Assembly (NCBI RefSeq): GCF_900109375.1
Contig: NZ_FOAB01000006.1
Span: 62,001-126,000, forward strand
From: Aquimarina amphilecti
GTDB taxonomy: Bacteria; Bacteroidota; Bacteroidia; Flavobacteriales; Flavobacteriaceae
Direction of reading: 5' to 3'
Length of the DNA: 64,000 bases
Of this stretch, positions 8,883 through 17,435 are shown one piece after another. Within the stretch, counting starts at the first letter, position 1. Each line of letters begins with the position of its first letter. The notes under the pieces are model-generated. The model worked only from the letters and a program-made list of their open reading frames with translations. It had not been told where the DNA came from and did no database searches. The translations under genes were made by a program, and so were the position numbers.

Positions 8883-8943
8883 CCAGTTACAATTTTGCCA
8901 AATAACAAAGTAACTTCTTTTGTTTTTGAAATCGGACAGTAAA

Positions 8944-9141
8944 CTAATCTGAGTCAGCACAATTAACACCAGCCCCGACTGCATCACCACTATTACTATC
9001 AGTACAAATAGGACTGTCTGTAGTACAAGAAGTTGTCACCGCTAGAGATGACACTAATAGAGCTGAATAAAATGTCCTTCTGAAATTGTAGCTCTTAGAA
9101 ACATTGTCAATTTCAAAATCTGAAAGTTTTAATTTAGTCAT
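8944..9141 (-). CDS. 65-aa small exported or precursor-like peptide
   Basis: I do not recognise this 65-residue product. It begins MTKLKLSDFEIDNVSKS, a charged leader-like segment of about 22 residues. A hydrophobic stretch (about 23-38) ends in VTTSC, which could be a lipobox. The last 26 residues are rich in Asp, Asn, Ser and Gly and contain three Cys in all. It could be a tiny lipoprotein or a ribosomal peptide precursor. It has its own hairpin terminator and lies between the JmjC oxygenase and the DUF2135-like lipoprotein, all on the same strand. The clean frame, start and terminator support a real gene; the function is open. Confidence 0.55.
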   Translation of the reverse strand: MTKLKLSDFEIDNVSKSYNFRRTFYSALLVSSLAVTTSCTTDSPICTDSNSGDAVGAGVNCADSD

Positions 9142-9188
9142 AATTAAAAATTTAAAAGTTTTGTTAAAATTAGAAAGTAGATCAGCAT

Positions 9189-9218
9189 AATAAAATACCC
9201 AATTGAGGGTATTTTATT
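9189..9218 (-). terminator. ATACCC-type terminator after the DUF2135-like lipoprotein
   Basis: A perfect 12-bp stem (AATAAAATACCC and complement) with the 6-nt loop AATTGA sits 31 nt beyond the stop of the lipoprotein gene at 9249. It also separates that gene from the 65-aa peptide gene. Confidence 0.8.
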
Positions 9219-9248
9219 AGCTTAACGAACTCAATAAAAAATAATGAT

Positions 9249-10166
9249 CTAGTTTTTTGTGTATGTCAATGTATTAGAATTTCCAGTACTAATAGTTCCG
9301 CTAAATGTATTTACAGTATTACCATTATCTCTTACAGTTATGGTGTATGAGGTAGAGCTTCCGCTAAAAATATTTACATAGAATTGGTATGTGCCTGATG
9401 GCCCTCCATTAGCCCAAGTGATATTCTCTGAATTACCTCCTGAACAATTCCCTGTGCAGTCTACATCTAATGCGCCTCCAGAACTGGATTGTGTATTGTT
9501 AAAAGATAAAGTCTCGCCATTTGGGTCTTGAACATATAAGTCTAAATCAGCACTTCCGGACCAAGTAAGGTTGAATCTAGGGCTTCCATCTTGTCCAGCT
9601 AATCCTCCGCAATCAGATACGTCAACTAAACCTTGACACGAAGGTTCATCACAATTACCGCAGAGCATAGCTACATCTCTGATGTTAGCTCTAGAAATAT
9701 TTCCAGAAGATGTTTGTGCAAATTCATAACATTTGATGTCATGACATACTTGTGATAAGTCTGCACAGATTCCTTGATTGATTAAAAAATCAAAATTTCC
9801 AGTACCTGCAGTGGCACCGTTGGTGTTTACAGGAACAAAATAAATTGGCCCTGTTGTTCCGAATCGCATTCCTACAGCGTTGACATTTCCATTAGGTGCG
9901 TTAAATGATATAGAATTAGTCATGGATTGTCCCGATGCGATCGGTACAGTGCTAGATGACCCGTTACCTATACTAATAGATTCATCAATTTGTACTGTAC
10001 TTGGATCTACAGTAAAAGAACCAGGAGGTAGTACTAGATTGTCGTTCATGATGTTAGCGATTTGCGCAGGATCAGAAATTCCAGGGTTTCCCGAATCACC
10101 ATTGTCTTCGCTACAACTGTAGCAACATAGTAGTCCAATAAACGTAATAAAATAAAGATTTTTCAT
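9249..10166 (-). CDS. Cys-rich lipoprotein with a DUF2135-like C-terminal domain
   Basis: This is a surface or periplasmic lipoprotein of unknown function. The signal peptide ends in LCCYSC (about residue 18). Residues 25-190 are low in charge and contain a cluster of Cys between about 135 and 190 (CADLSQVC, CYEF, CGNCDEPSC, CGG), which suggests disulfides or metal binding. The C-terminal part contains LTWSGSADLDLYVQDPNGE, typical of DUF2135/YfaP-like beta domains, and ends in a beta-sandwich-like run. The GNCSGGNSENITW part keeps the same style. It has a separate terminator and lies between the two-component genes and the 65-aa peptide, all on the reverse strand. Confidence 0.7.
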   Translation of the reverse strand: MKNLYFITFIGLLCCYSCSEDNGDSGNPGISDPAQIANIMNDNLVLPPGSFTVDPSTVQIDESISIGNGSSSTVPIASGQSMTNSISFNAPNGNVNAVGMRFGTTGPIYFVPVNTNGATAGTGNFDFLINQGICADLSQVCHDIKCYEFAQTSSGNISRANIRDVAMLCGNCDEPSCQGLVDVSDCGGLAGQDGSPRFNLTWSGSADLDLYVQDPNGETLSFNNTQSSSGGALDVDCTGNCSGGNSENITWANGGPSGTYQFYVNIFSGSSTSYTITVRDNGNTVNTFSGTISTGNSNTLTYTKN

Positions 10167-10216
10167 TTGAATGGTATTTTTTGTTTACACCAAATCTACC
10201 TTCGAAATGAGCATAA

Positions 10217-10242
10217 AAAAATACCCGTAACAGGGTATTTTT
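10217..10242 (-). terminator. ATACCC-type terminator after the response regulator
   Basis: A 10-bp stem (AAAAATACCC and complement) with the 6-nt loop GTAACA lies 27 nt past the response regulator stop and is followed by a T-rich tail on either strand. Confidence 0.75.
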
Positions 10243-10268
10243 AGTTTGTATTAACTACATTTTAGCTT

Positions 10269-10895
10269 TTAAAAATCATATTTTTTTTCAATAGCATATC
10301 GCAATAATTCTCCTTTTCCTTGCAGTCCCAGTTTTCGAATAATGTTTTTACGATGCGTTTCTACTGTAGAAATAGAATTAAAACGAATCGCGGCTATTTC
10401 AGATGAGGTTTTTCCTTGTCCAATAAGTGTTAATATTTCACGTTCACTTTTTGAGAGTACCTGCTTTTTTACTCGTTGTTCTGCTTTGTCAGAAAAAAAA
10501 GAAGGATCGATTGTAGCGTCATAATATGTATTGCCTTTCATTACTTCTTGTATAGCAGTCAATACTTCTTCTAAAGGGGAGTTTTTTAGTAAATATCCAG
10601 ACGCTCCTGCTGCTACCATTTGTCTTACTGCATCTTCTTGATCAAACATCGAGAAAGCAATTATCTTGGTATGTGGTAGTTCTTTTTTGATGATTTTAGT
10701 GGCTGCGATACCATCAATTTTGGGCATACGGATATCCATTAATACTACTTTTGGTTGTTTTCTTCTAACAATAGCTAACAATTCTTCGCCATCATTTGCC
10801 TTGCCGATAATGCTTATTTCTTCTTCGTATTTGAGAAGTAAATCTATTCCATCGATAAGCGATTGGTGATCTTCTGCTATAGCTACTGTGATCAT
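10269..10895 (-). CDS. NarL/LuxR-family response regulator
   Basis: This is a DNA-binding response regulator. The receiver domain (residues 1-120) has the acidic pocket (AIAEDH), the phosphoacceptor Asp54 in LMDIRMPK, the Ser/Thr switch in AFSMFD and the conserved Lys in YLLKNSP. The C-terminal LuxR-type helix-turn-helix (about 143-205) carries LSKSEREILTLIGQGKTSSEIA and the VETHRKNI recognition helix region in split form. Length is typical. Its start overlaps the sensor kinase stop by 4 nt (ATGA), so the two are translationally coupled and almost certainly cognate partners. Target genes are unknown. Confidence 0.93.
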   Translation of the reverse strand: MITVAIAEDHQSLIDGIDLLLKYEEEISIIGKANDGEELLAIVRRKQPKVVLMDIRMPKIDGIAATKIIKKELPHTKIIAFSMFDQEDAVRQMVAAGASGYLLKNSPLEEVLTAIQEVMKGNTYYDATIDPSFFSDKAEQRVKKQVLSKSEREILTLIGQGKTSSEIAAIRFNSISTVETHRKNIIRKLGLQGKGELLRYAIEKKYDF

Positions 10896-12871
10896 ATAGG
10901 TATATTTATGATAATGTTCGTTCCTTTTCCTATTGTAGAATCAATCTCAAAAGTTCCTTCGAGATGTTCGATACGTTTTTCAATACTTTTTAACCCCATT
11001 CCATCTTTTTCTGGTAATACTTTGGCATTAAACCCCTTTCCGTTATCCTCTACAATAATATTCAATAAAGAGTCGTGATTAGTTAGAGAAATGGCAATTT
11101 CTGAAGCGTTAGCATGTTTGATAGTATTGGTAATCAGTTCCTGAATAATTCTAAAAATGGAAATTTCCAGAGCATTGTCCAGCCGCTCATCTAGTCCATA
11201 ATCCTGAACTTCAATTTGTAATCTATTGCCATTAGAAGCTTTTTTTGCAAGGTTTCTAACAGCAGGCAATAATCCTTGTTTGGCCATAACACCACTGTTT
11301 TTTTCGTGTGCAATGGTACGAACCTTTTGATACGCTTCATCTAGTAGGTTGTTTGTTTTACTGAATAACTCTTCTATATTTTCTATTTTGGGATTATTTC
11401 GATTGTTTTTTAGGTGATCAAAATGCAGTTTCACTGTCGCTAGTGTACTACCTAAATTGTCGTGTAAATCATTGGCTAGTCGCTGCCGTTCTTTTTCCTG
11501 GCCAGAAATCATAGCATCGATTGCTGTTAGTTCTTGTTCTTTGAGTAGTTTTTCTGTTTTCTGTACTTCAATCTCTTTTTCCTGTTCTGCGATACGTTGT
11601 TTTCGTTTGGTGTTTCTATAGATAAGAATCGCAATAACACTTCCTAAAAAAAGAGATCCACCTAATCCAATGGCTATATTTTGATTACGTTTCTTTTTTT
11701 GTTGTTCTATTAGTATTTGTTTTTCTTTTTCTGCCGTTTGAAGTTGTTTGTTAAGTTTAATATTGTCTGAAGTGTTTTTTTGATAATCCAGTTCATGTTC
11801 TAATTGAACAGATCGTGTAAATTTTGTGTAGGATTCTCGATAGCTCAAGAAAGCTTTTTGAGCCATTGAGTCAATTCTGAATAAACTTTTATCTTTTTTT
11901 AATGCATAAAAAGAATCAATATATTTTTCGGCTAAAGCTTTATAGTTTTCGGATATGTATTTTGATATAAAAACTTGACTTCTCAGTTTATCTGAAATAT
12001 CAATATGTTCTTCGGCCATTTTAATATATTTCAAACCATCCTCAGTATAGTAGTTAAAATTGTATAATTCGGCTAATTTATAGCAAGTTCTGAATCTAAT
12101 GTATTTTAAAAACGGAAAATCAGCAGATTCTTTTAAAGTTTTTAGATGAAATTCTTTGGACCCTTCTATTTTTCCTTGTCTTCCTAAGTTGATAGCTTTT
12201 AGCGAAAGAAAGAGTGGTCTAATTCTATGATTTTTTTTTAACAATTTGATTTGTTGTTCGAGTTTATCTATTTCATTAGATACTTCTCGTTCATTTTTGT
12301 TAGTACTTTCTAATTTGAAATAGATGTAGTGTAAATAATACCAAGAATATAAAATTGGAGTTTTTGCAACACTTTTGAGTTCTAATAAGTATTTTTCGTA
12401 TTGTCTGCTAGTTAGAACAAATTCATAGTGATAATATTCAAGTATACCTAATAAGGTTAGTATTCTTAAATTAGTGTCATTTTTTTCTTTTGCCAATCGG
12501 TAAGCCTCAAAAAAGTAAGTAAAAGATGTTCCTTCATTGGGTTTGTGAAACAACTCATTATATCCGAATGCAAGATTATTAAGAATAAGAAGAAGCTTGT
12601 CTTTGGTATTTAGATTTATTTGATAACTAACCGAAGTGGAATCTTGAATCTCTTGACCTTGGTTGTATAGTATTAGATTTAAAGTTTTTAAACTTTCTTT
12701 TAATTGCCAATCTTCAATTTTTTCTATTAATCTATTTGCATTCTCATACTCTAGGTTAACAATGTTATTAATGATCAACTCTTGAGTTTGCTTGTTACTG
12801 GAAAATGAATAAACGGTTGTTGAAAGAAAACAACAACCGTAAAGGGAAATAAAGAATAATATTTTTATCAT
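10892..12871 (-). CDS. Sensor histidine kinase (HisKA_3) with TPR-like sensor region
   Basis: This is the sensor kinase of a NarL-type two-component pair. A signal peptide precedes a large, helical, TPR-like extracytoplasmic region (about 25-390). One transmembrane helix (about 394-416) and a coiled-coil linker follow. The HisKA_3 dimerisation domain has the phosphoacceptor His470 in LANDLHDNLGSTLA. The HATPase domain has N and G boxes (ITNTIKHAN, DNGKGF, GMGLKSIEKR). Such kinases with periplasmic TPRs are common in flavobacteria. The signal is unknown. The response regulator overlaps its end by 4 nt; the small protein upstream ends 6 nt before its start. Confidence 0.9.
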   Translation of the reverse strand: MIKILFFISLYGCCFLSTTVYSFSSNKQTQELIINNIVNLEYENANRLIEKIEDWQLKESLKTLNLILYNQGQEIQDSTSVSYQINLNTKDKLLLILNNLAFGYNELFHKPNEGTSFTYFFEAYRLAKEKNDTNLRILTLLGILEYYHYEFVLTSRQYEKYLLELKSVAKTPILYSWYYLHYIYFKLESTNKNEREVSNEIDKLEQQIKLLKKNHRIRPLFLSLKAINLGRQGKIEGSKEFHLKTLKESADFPFLKYIRFRTCYKLAELYNFNYYTEDGLKYIKMAEEHIDISDKLRSQVFISKYISENYKALAEKYIDSFYALKKDKSLFRIDSMAQKAFLSYRESYTKFTRSVQLEHELDYQKNTSDNIKLNKQLQTAEKEKQILIEQQKKKRNQNIAIGLGGSLFLGSVIAILIYRNTKRKQRIAEQEKEIEVQKTEKLLKEQELTAIDAMISGQEKERQRLANDLHDNLGSTLATVKLHFDHLKNNRNNPKIENIEELFSKTNNLLDEAYQKVRTIAHEKNSGVMAKQGLLPAVRNLAKKASNGNRLQIEVQDYGLDERLDNALEISIFRIIQELITNTIKHANASEIAISLTNHDSLLNIIVEDNGKGFNAKVLPEKDGMGLKSIEKRIEHLEGTFEIDSTIGKGTNIIINIPI

Positions 12872-12877
12872 TTATAA

Positions 12878-13507
12878 CTATCTTATTTTAACAGTGCCTC
12901 TAGGGCAAATTCCTCCTGAATGAGACATTAATAAACTAACAGGTCCATCAGATTGAGTTTTTGGTTTTGGACATACTTCTGGATATTGTTCTCCATCTAG
13001 AAGAATCCCTTCTCTATAATAAAACTCCGAATCAAAAACATTGTTTTTTAATGCTTCTCCATTCTCGTGTATTTTCTTTAATCTTCTATCAAAATGTAAA
13101 AAATTGTTTTTGTCAACTTTTATACCGTTTTCATTACCACCATTTTGATGAATAAAGTTCATGTATTGGATATCTGAATCTGCAGTTTTTAATGCTTGAA
13201 CTTCTATTAGGAAAACTAGAACTTTTTGTGGTGTCGGCATTGGACTTTCTTCATTAGCATCTGGATCTTGAGGAGGTTGGTAATCTTTAGATTCAGGTCG
13301 TTTAATTTCAGAAATGTTAATATCCAATATTCCTTTATAATTAATTGTTTTGAACTCTATTTCTTTTATATAATATCCTTCATCAGCGTTTGCTGTGGTA
13401 AATTTCCCATAAATTCCAAAAAGAGTTCCGTAAAGTTGGCTTCCGTATAAAAATTGAAAGTTTTCTTTATCAGTAAGATCAACATTTCCGATGTGTAAGT
13501 TTGACAT
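12878..13507 (-). CDS. Uncharacterised 209-aa protein beside the subtilase
   Basis: I do not recognise this protein. It has no signal peptide or membrane segment. It is rich in acidic and aromatic residues, has a Pro-rich linker (PPQDPDANEESPMPTP, about 77-92) and ends in a Gly/Cys-containing tail (SHSGGICPRGTVKIR). The gene lies 25 nt downstream of the subtilase and 6 nt upstream of the histidine kinase, all on the same strand, so a four-gene unit of protease, this protein, kinase and regulator is plausible. It might be a protease partner or substrate, but nothing in the sequence proves that. Confidence 0.6.
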   Translation of the reverse strand: MSNLHIGNVDLTDKENFQFLYGSQLYGTLFGIYGKFTTANADEGYYIKEIEFKTINYKGILDINISEIKRPESKDYQPPQDPDANEESPMPTPQKVLVFLIEVQALKTADSDIQYMNFIHQNGGNENGIKVDKNNFLHFDRRLKKIHENGEALKNNVFDSEFYYREGILLDGEQYPEVCPKPKTQSDGPVSLLMSHSGGICPRGTVKIR

Positions 13508-13532
13508 TTTATAAATATTTGGTTATTAGTTA

Positions 13533-14816
13533 TTATTTAGGTGCAAGTGGAAGTCCAATACCATATAGATTAGAATTGTCCCATGGATCTAAAACATTTC
13601 TATTAATTGCGTTTAATAATTGTTCTGGACTAGCTCTACGTCTGTAACTATTGATTCTTCTGTTGTTATGAAATTTTGAAATTGTTAAAGCGAATATACC
13701 TGCAATAAATGGAGCGGAAGCACTTGTTCCGGTACAAGTTTTATAGTTTCTTTCTCCATTTTTAGATAACCAAGTTGAATAAATATCTACTCCTGGTGCT
13801 ACAAAGCCTAAAGGGAGTCTCGGATACACCCCAACATTACTTTTGTTATATAGTTTGTAATATTCGTCAATTGCTCCTACCGCAATTACAGAATGTGAAG
13901 CAGCAGGGTTTGATATTATATGGGTCGTACCAGAAGAATGATCACTATTGTTACCAGCGGCTGCAATCATAACAATTCTTTTTTTCTCTGCTTTTTCAAA
14001 TAAGTCAGAATGTACAGCATTACTAATGTCGTATAATTTGGAGGTTAAAGACATTGATATAATGTTGCATTCATTTTTTATAGCCCAGTCTATAGCGCAT
14101 AGTAAGTTAGATAAAAAACCTTCCCCATTATGATCTAACACTTTTCCAACGAATAACTTAGCCTCTGGAGCAACACCATACCTTAGTCCATTGGAGTCCA
14201 TTCCTCCTACAATTATACCAGCGCAATGTGTACCATGACCGTTTGTATCACAAAAATCATTTTCATTATCAACCCATGATTTTCCATCCGCAATCTTGTC
14301 TTTTAAATCTGGGTGTTTTTTATCTATTCCTGTGTCAAGTATTGCTATTGAAACTTGCTTTCCTTTAAAATGAGAATCAAGTTTAATTTCTCCCATTCTA
14401 ATTCCATAAGTCATCTTGGCATTTGGGTCATCGTGAGTTAAGATTTCTTCTGAGGACTGCTGATTAGAATTTTGAATTTTTAAGTCAGGAATTATTAAGA
14501 AGTCTGAATGTTTATTGGAGGATTTAAATTCTTCATCAGATAGCTTGATGATACCGATACCTGTTTTTTTAATTACAATGACTTTTTTTTCAGAAAGAAC
14601 ATTATCGATACTCTTTTTTTGTCTTATAACCTTGTCATAGCTGATTGGTTCATAATTAAGATCACTACGTTTGATATTTTTTTCTATCCTATTAGCATTA
14701 TGATCATTTTGTGATAAAATAATGTATCTACCATTAGGACTTGGTTCTTGAAAAGAAGAATCGTATTTTTCTTTTAGTTTTTGGAACTTCTCAGCTCTTT
14801 TTTTCCAATAATTCAT
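13533..14816 (-). CDS. Subtilisin-like serine protease (S8) without a signal peptide
   Basis: This is a subtilase with an intact catalytic triad: Asp161 in AILDTGID, His194 in GHGTHCAG and Ser365 in GTSASAP. The oxyanion Asn lies in AAAGNNS. The first 150 residues are a charged prodomain-like region (MNYWKKRAEKFQKLKEK at the start) with no signal peptide, so the protease is either intracellular or uses a non-Sec route. Family S8A is clear; the substrate is not. It is the first gene of a reverse-strand run that continues into an unknown 209-aa protein and a two-component pair. Intracellular subtilases of this kind can process peptides or regulators. Confidence 0.88.
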   Translation of the reverse strand: MNYWKKRAEKFQKLKEKYDSSFQEPSPNGRYIILSQNDHNANRIEKNIKRSDLNYEPISYDKVIRQKKSIDNVLSEKKVIVIKKTGIGIIKLSDEEFKSSNKHSDFLIIPDLKIQNSNQQSSEEILTHDDPNAKMTYGIRMGEIKLDSHFKGKQVSIAILDTGIDKKHPDLKDKIADGKSWVDNENDFCDTNGHGTHCAGIIVGGMDSNGLRYGVAPEAKLFVGKVLDHNGEGFLSNLLCAIDWAIKNECNIISMSLTSKLYDISNAVHSDLFEKAEKKRIVMIAAAGNNSDHSSGTTHIISNPAASHSVIAVGAIDEYYKLYNKSNVGVYPRLPLGFVAPGVDIYSTWLSKNGERNYKTCTGTSASAPFIAGIFALTISKFHNNRRINSYRRRASPEQLLNAINRNVLDPWDNSNLYGIGLPLAPK

Positions 14817-15001
14817 AACGACTAAAAATTAAATATTAACTGCTTGAACAAAGGTTCATTTTATAATATAATTTTCCCATACCCAATACAAGGTATATTT
14901 CTTATGATATCTAAAAAACACCAATAGAATACTTAGCTAGTGATCGATTGATACTAGTGATTTTTGTAATTATTTAATTGAAAACTAGGGGTATAGTTTT
15001 T

Positions 15002-15193
15002 TTATTCCGGCCTTAAATACGTTTTAAGTACAAAAAGCAACAAAATAAAGATAATAAAACCGATGAGAATAAAAATACTGCCTTTGTAATATTTGCGATG
15101 TAGTTTGAGATCTTTTCGGTAGCTAATGATCATTAAAACAATAAAAGCTACAACAAAACACCCTGCAAATATCCATTGACCTGTACTAAACAT
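15002..15193 (-). CDS. Small two-helix membrane protein
   Basis: This short inner-membrane protein has two hydrophobic helices (WIFAGCFVVAFIVLMIISY and SIFILIGFIIFILLLFVL) separated by a basic loop (YRKDLKLHRKYYKG), giving 63 residues from the ATG at 15193. A longer open frame exists upstream, but it overlaps the divergent MazG-like gene and reads as unlikely protein. The function is unknown; similar small proteins are common in flavobacteria. It has no strong terminator, although a bulged hairpin lies at 14937-14957 between it and the subtilase gene. Confidence 0.6.
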   Translation of the reverse strand: MFSTGQWIFAGCFVVAFIVLMIISYRKDLKLHRKYYKGSIFILIGFIIFILLLFVLKTYLRPE

Positions 15194-15238
15194 ATTTATG
15201 CTATTTTTACGGCAAAGATAACTTATTACAAGAAATAC

Positions 15239-15625
15239 ATGAAAGATAAAATTACTGCTGTACAGGAATTTCATACAGCATTCGAAATAGGATATAAAAA
15301 CGAGCCTATTGCTGATTTAGGTGAAGCTAAAAATACGCTACGTTTTAACTTAATGAAAGAAGAAAATGAAGAGTATTTAGAGGCTGCGCAAAACAATGAT
15401 CTTGTAGAAGTGGCGGATGCATTAGGTGATATGCTTTATATTTTATGCGGTACTATTATAGAACATGGAATGCAACATAAAATCGAAGAAGTGTTTGCTG
15501 AGATACAGCGAAGTAATATGAGTAAATTAGGAGAAGATGGGAAACCAATATATAGAGAAGATGGTAAAGTACTGAAAGGACCCAATTATTTTAAACCAAA
15601 CATTAAGGAAATTCTAGATCGATAG
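15239..15625 (+). CDS. MazG-like nucleoside triphosphate pyrophosphohydrolase
   Basis: This is an all-alpha NTP pyrophosphatase of the MazG/HisE-like superfamily, which hydrolyses (deoxy)nucleoside triphosphates to monophosphate and pyrophosphate. The metal-binding EExxE-type motif appears as KEENEEYLEA, with the downstream EVADALGDMLYI (ExxD helix). I choose ATG 15239 (MKDKITAVQEFH) because upstream in-frame codons read into the divergent small membrane gene. At 128 residues it has normal length. In flavobacteria this gene is often beside the branched-chain aminotransferase, as here. Its cellular role could be nucleotide house-cleaning. Confidence 0.85.
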   Translation: MKDKITAVQEFHTAFEIGYKNEPIADLGEAKNTLRFNLMKEENEEYLEAAQNNDLVEVADALGDMLYILCGTIIEHGMQHKIEEVFAEIQRSNMSKLGEDGKPIYREDGKVLKGPNYFKPNIKEILDR

Positions 15626-15632
15626 ATAAATA

Positions 15633-15662
15633 AAAAATCCGGAAAAATATTTCCGGATTTTT
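15633..15662. terminator. Bidirectional intrinsic terminator
   Basis: A perfect 13-bp stem (AAAAATCCGGAAA and complement) with a 4-nt loop ends in a T tract. It lies between the convergent MazG-like and ilvE genes. Confidence 0.88.
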
Positions 15663-15689
15663 GTTATATGATTTTATGTTGTGTTTTGA

Positions 15690-16757
15690 TTACACTTTAG
15701 TTCTCCAACCAAAAGAATCCTCTGCTTTATTATATTGGATATCCATTAATGATTTTTTGAAATAGGAAGCATAAGAATTTTCTTGTTTTTCTAGCTCATA
15801 ATGTTCTCCCTTATATCCAAAAGCTTTAACTGGACTTACCACAGCTGCGGTTCCAGCTCCAAATATTTCTTTAAGACTACCATTATTAAAAGCATCTACA
15901 ACTTCACTAACTTTAATAGGTCTTACTTCTACATTGTATCCCTGTTTCTCTGCTAGCGCAATCAAACTTTTACGAGTAATCCCATCTAAGATTCTATCAC
16001 TAACTGGGGCCGTTAATAAAGTATCATTAATTCTAAAGAAAACATTCATCGTTCCAGCTTCTTCTACATATTCGTGTGTGTTAGAATCTGTCCAGATTAT
16101 TTGCTGATATCCTTGCTCTTTAGCTAGTTTGGTTGGATAAAATTGACCGGCATAGTTACCGGCAGCTTTTGCATATCCAAAACCTCCACTAGCTGATCGA
16201 CTAAACTTTTCTGCAACTAATACGCTAACATCACCACTGTAATAAGATTGTGCAGGAGAACAAATAATCATAAAACGATATTCATCAGCCTCTGATGCAG
16301 AAACACTTGGTTGCGTAGCAATTACAAATGGACGTATATACAATGAGTTCCCAAAACCAGATTTAATCCACTGATCATCTAGTTTTAATAAGGTGTTTAG
16401 TCCATCAAAAAAATACTCCTCAGGAAATTCTGGCATTGCCAAACGTTCTGCTGATTTGTTAATTCTTTTAAAATTTTCGTCAGGCCTAAATAGAAAAGTA
16501 TCGCCTTGATCATCTTTATATGCTTTCATTCCTTCAAAAACTGCTTGTCCATAATGAAATACTCGTGCAGACGGATCTAGAGTAAGAGGTCCATATGGGA
16601 CAATTTTAGGGGTTTGCCATTCTCCGTTGACATAATCACATATAAACATATGATCTGTAAAAACTTTACCAAAAGCTAAGTTTTCAAAATCTACTTGACT
16701 AATTTTTGATTCATTTATCTTGGTGATTTCGATCTCCTGCGGAACTGCATTTCTCAT
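15690..16757 (-). CDS. ilvE: Branched-chain amino acid aminotransferase
   Basis: This is a PLP-dependent, fold-type IV branched-chain aminotransferase that interconverts Leu, Ile, Val and their 2-oxo acids with glutamate. The sequence fits the eukaryote-like BCAT group: VFHYGQAVFEGMKAY near residues 65-80, the catalytic Lys in GYAKAAGNYAG, EEAGTMNVFF and the phosphate-binding LDGITRKS and GAGTAAVVSP. Length (355 aa) is typical. It is monocistronic and convergent with the MazG-like gene. A TATTTTTG box on the reverse strand (16852-16859) could be its -7 element, though no TTG lies at the normal distance. Confidence 0.95.
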   Translation of the reverse strand: MRNAVPQEIEITKINESKISQVDFENLAFGKVFTDHMFICDYVNGEWQTPKIVPYGPLTLDPSARVFHYGQAVFEGMKAYKDDQGDTFLFRPDENFKRINKSAERLAMPEFPEEYFFDGLNTLLKLDDQWIKSGFGNSLYIRPFVIATQPSVSASEADEYRFMIICSPAQSYYSGDVSVLVAEKFSRSASGGFGYAKAAGNYAGQFYPTKLAKEQGYQQIIWTDSNTHEYVEEAGTMNVFFRINDTLLTAPVSDRILDGITRKSLIALAEKQGYNVEVRPIKVSEVVDAFNNGSLKEIFGAGTAAVVSPVKAFGYKGEHYELEKQENSYASYFKKSLMDIQYNKAEDSFGWRTKV

Positions 16758-16867
16758 CCGATGATTATTTATTGGGTTATGAAAGTTTTATTAATCGTTG
16801 TATAAGTCTTAAAAAAAAACAATAAGTAAGTATACTAGTTACGATTTTGAACAAAAATACCCTTTTC

Positions 16868-16902
16868 TTGTAAATTAAGAATTTTAAAAATGTTTAATTT
16901 TG
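16868..16902 (+). promoter_or_regulatory. Probable promoter of the DUF4920-mnmD pair
   Basis: A perfect -7 box TAATTTTG (16895-16902) lies 27 nt ahead of the start codon. The nearest TTG is at 16868-16870, giving a 24-nt spacer that is slightly long for the consensus. Confidence 0.5.
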
Positions 16903-16928
16903 CGAAACATCATTAATAATAATGTATC

Positions 16929-17435
16929 ATGAAAAAAATCACACTATTTTTTGCTGGATTATCATGTCTGGTAGCTTGTAATTCTGTTGAAAAAGAAAAA
17001 GAGTCTTTCTCAATTCAAGATATTACAATAAGTCAATACGATAATTTTGGTGAAGAAATATCATCAGAAGCAGTTTTGTACAAAGAAGCAATAGCGGAAA
17101 AATATAAAGATCTTAATGAAGGAGATACTATTGATATTGCTTTTTCTAGTACTGTAAATGATGTTTGCAAAGCTAAAGGATGTTGGATGAAAGTGGCTTT
17201 AAACGATGACCAGGAAACAATGGTGAAATTTAAGGACTACGGTTTTTTTGTGCCAAAGGATATAGAAAATGATACAATAATTGTGCAAGGAAGAGCTTAT
17301 GTTTCTGAAACTTCAGTTGAAGAGTTGCGCCATTTAGCTTCTGATGCAGGAAAATCTGAAACTGAAATAGCTGCAATTACTGCTCCTAAGAAAACATATT
17401 CTTTTATGGCAGAAGGAGTTTTAGTAAAGCAATAA
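16929..17435 (+). CDS. DUF4920 lipoprotein
   Basis: This is a small lipoprotein of the DUF4920 family, function unknown. The signal peptide ends in LVAC (residue 17). The domain contains the family-typical VCKAKGCWMKV (two cysteines around residues 78-83) and FKDYGFFVPKD; the CxxxGCW arrangement hints at metal or haem handling but this is not established. Its TAA overlaps the ATG of mnmD by one base, so the two are cotranscribed. There is no obvious functional link between an envelope lipoprotein and a tRNA methyltransferase, although this pairing is common in flavobacteria. Confidence 0.85.
   Translation: MKKITLFFAGLSCLVACNSVEKEKESFSIQDITISQYDNFGEEISSEAVLYKEAIAEKYKDLNEGDTIDIAFSSTVNDVCKAKGCWMKVALNDDQETMVKFKDYGFFVPKDIENDTIIVQGRAYVSETSVEELRHLASDAGKSETEIAAITAPKKTYSFMAEGVLVKQ

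Larger units (their letters stand above)
8621..8943. other. Intergenic stretch between the JmjC gene and the 65-aa peptide
   Basis: These 323 nt hold the terminator at 8857-8882 and a possible small reverse-strand ORF (8670-8807). I see no promoter matching the flavobacterial consensus with confidence and no RNA gene. Confidence 0.5.

Noticed and set aside
14937..14957. CTAGT...ACTAG hairpin between the subtilase and small membrane protein
   Set aside because: The stem is bulged and lacks a T tract in the needed direction, so I do not call it a terminator.
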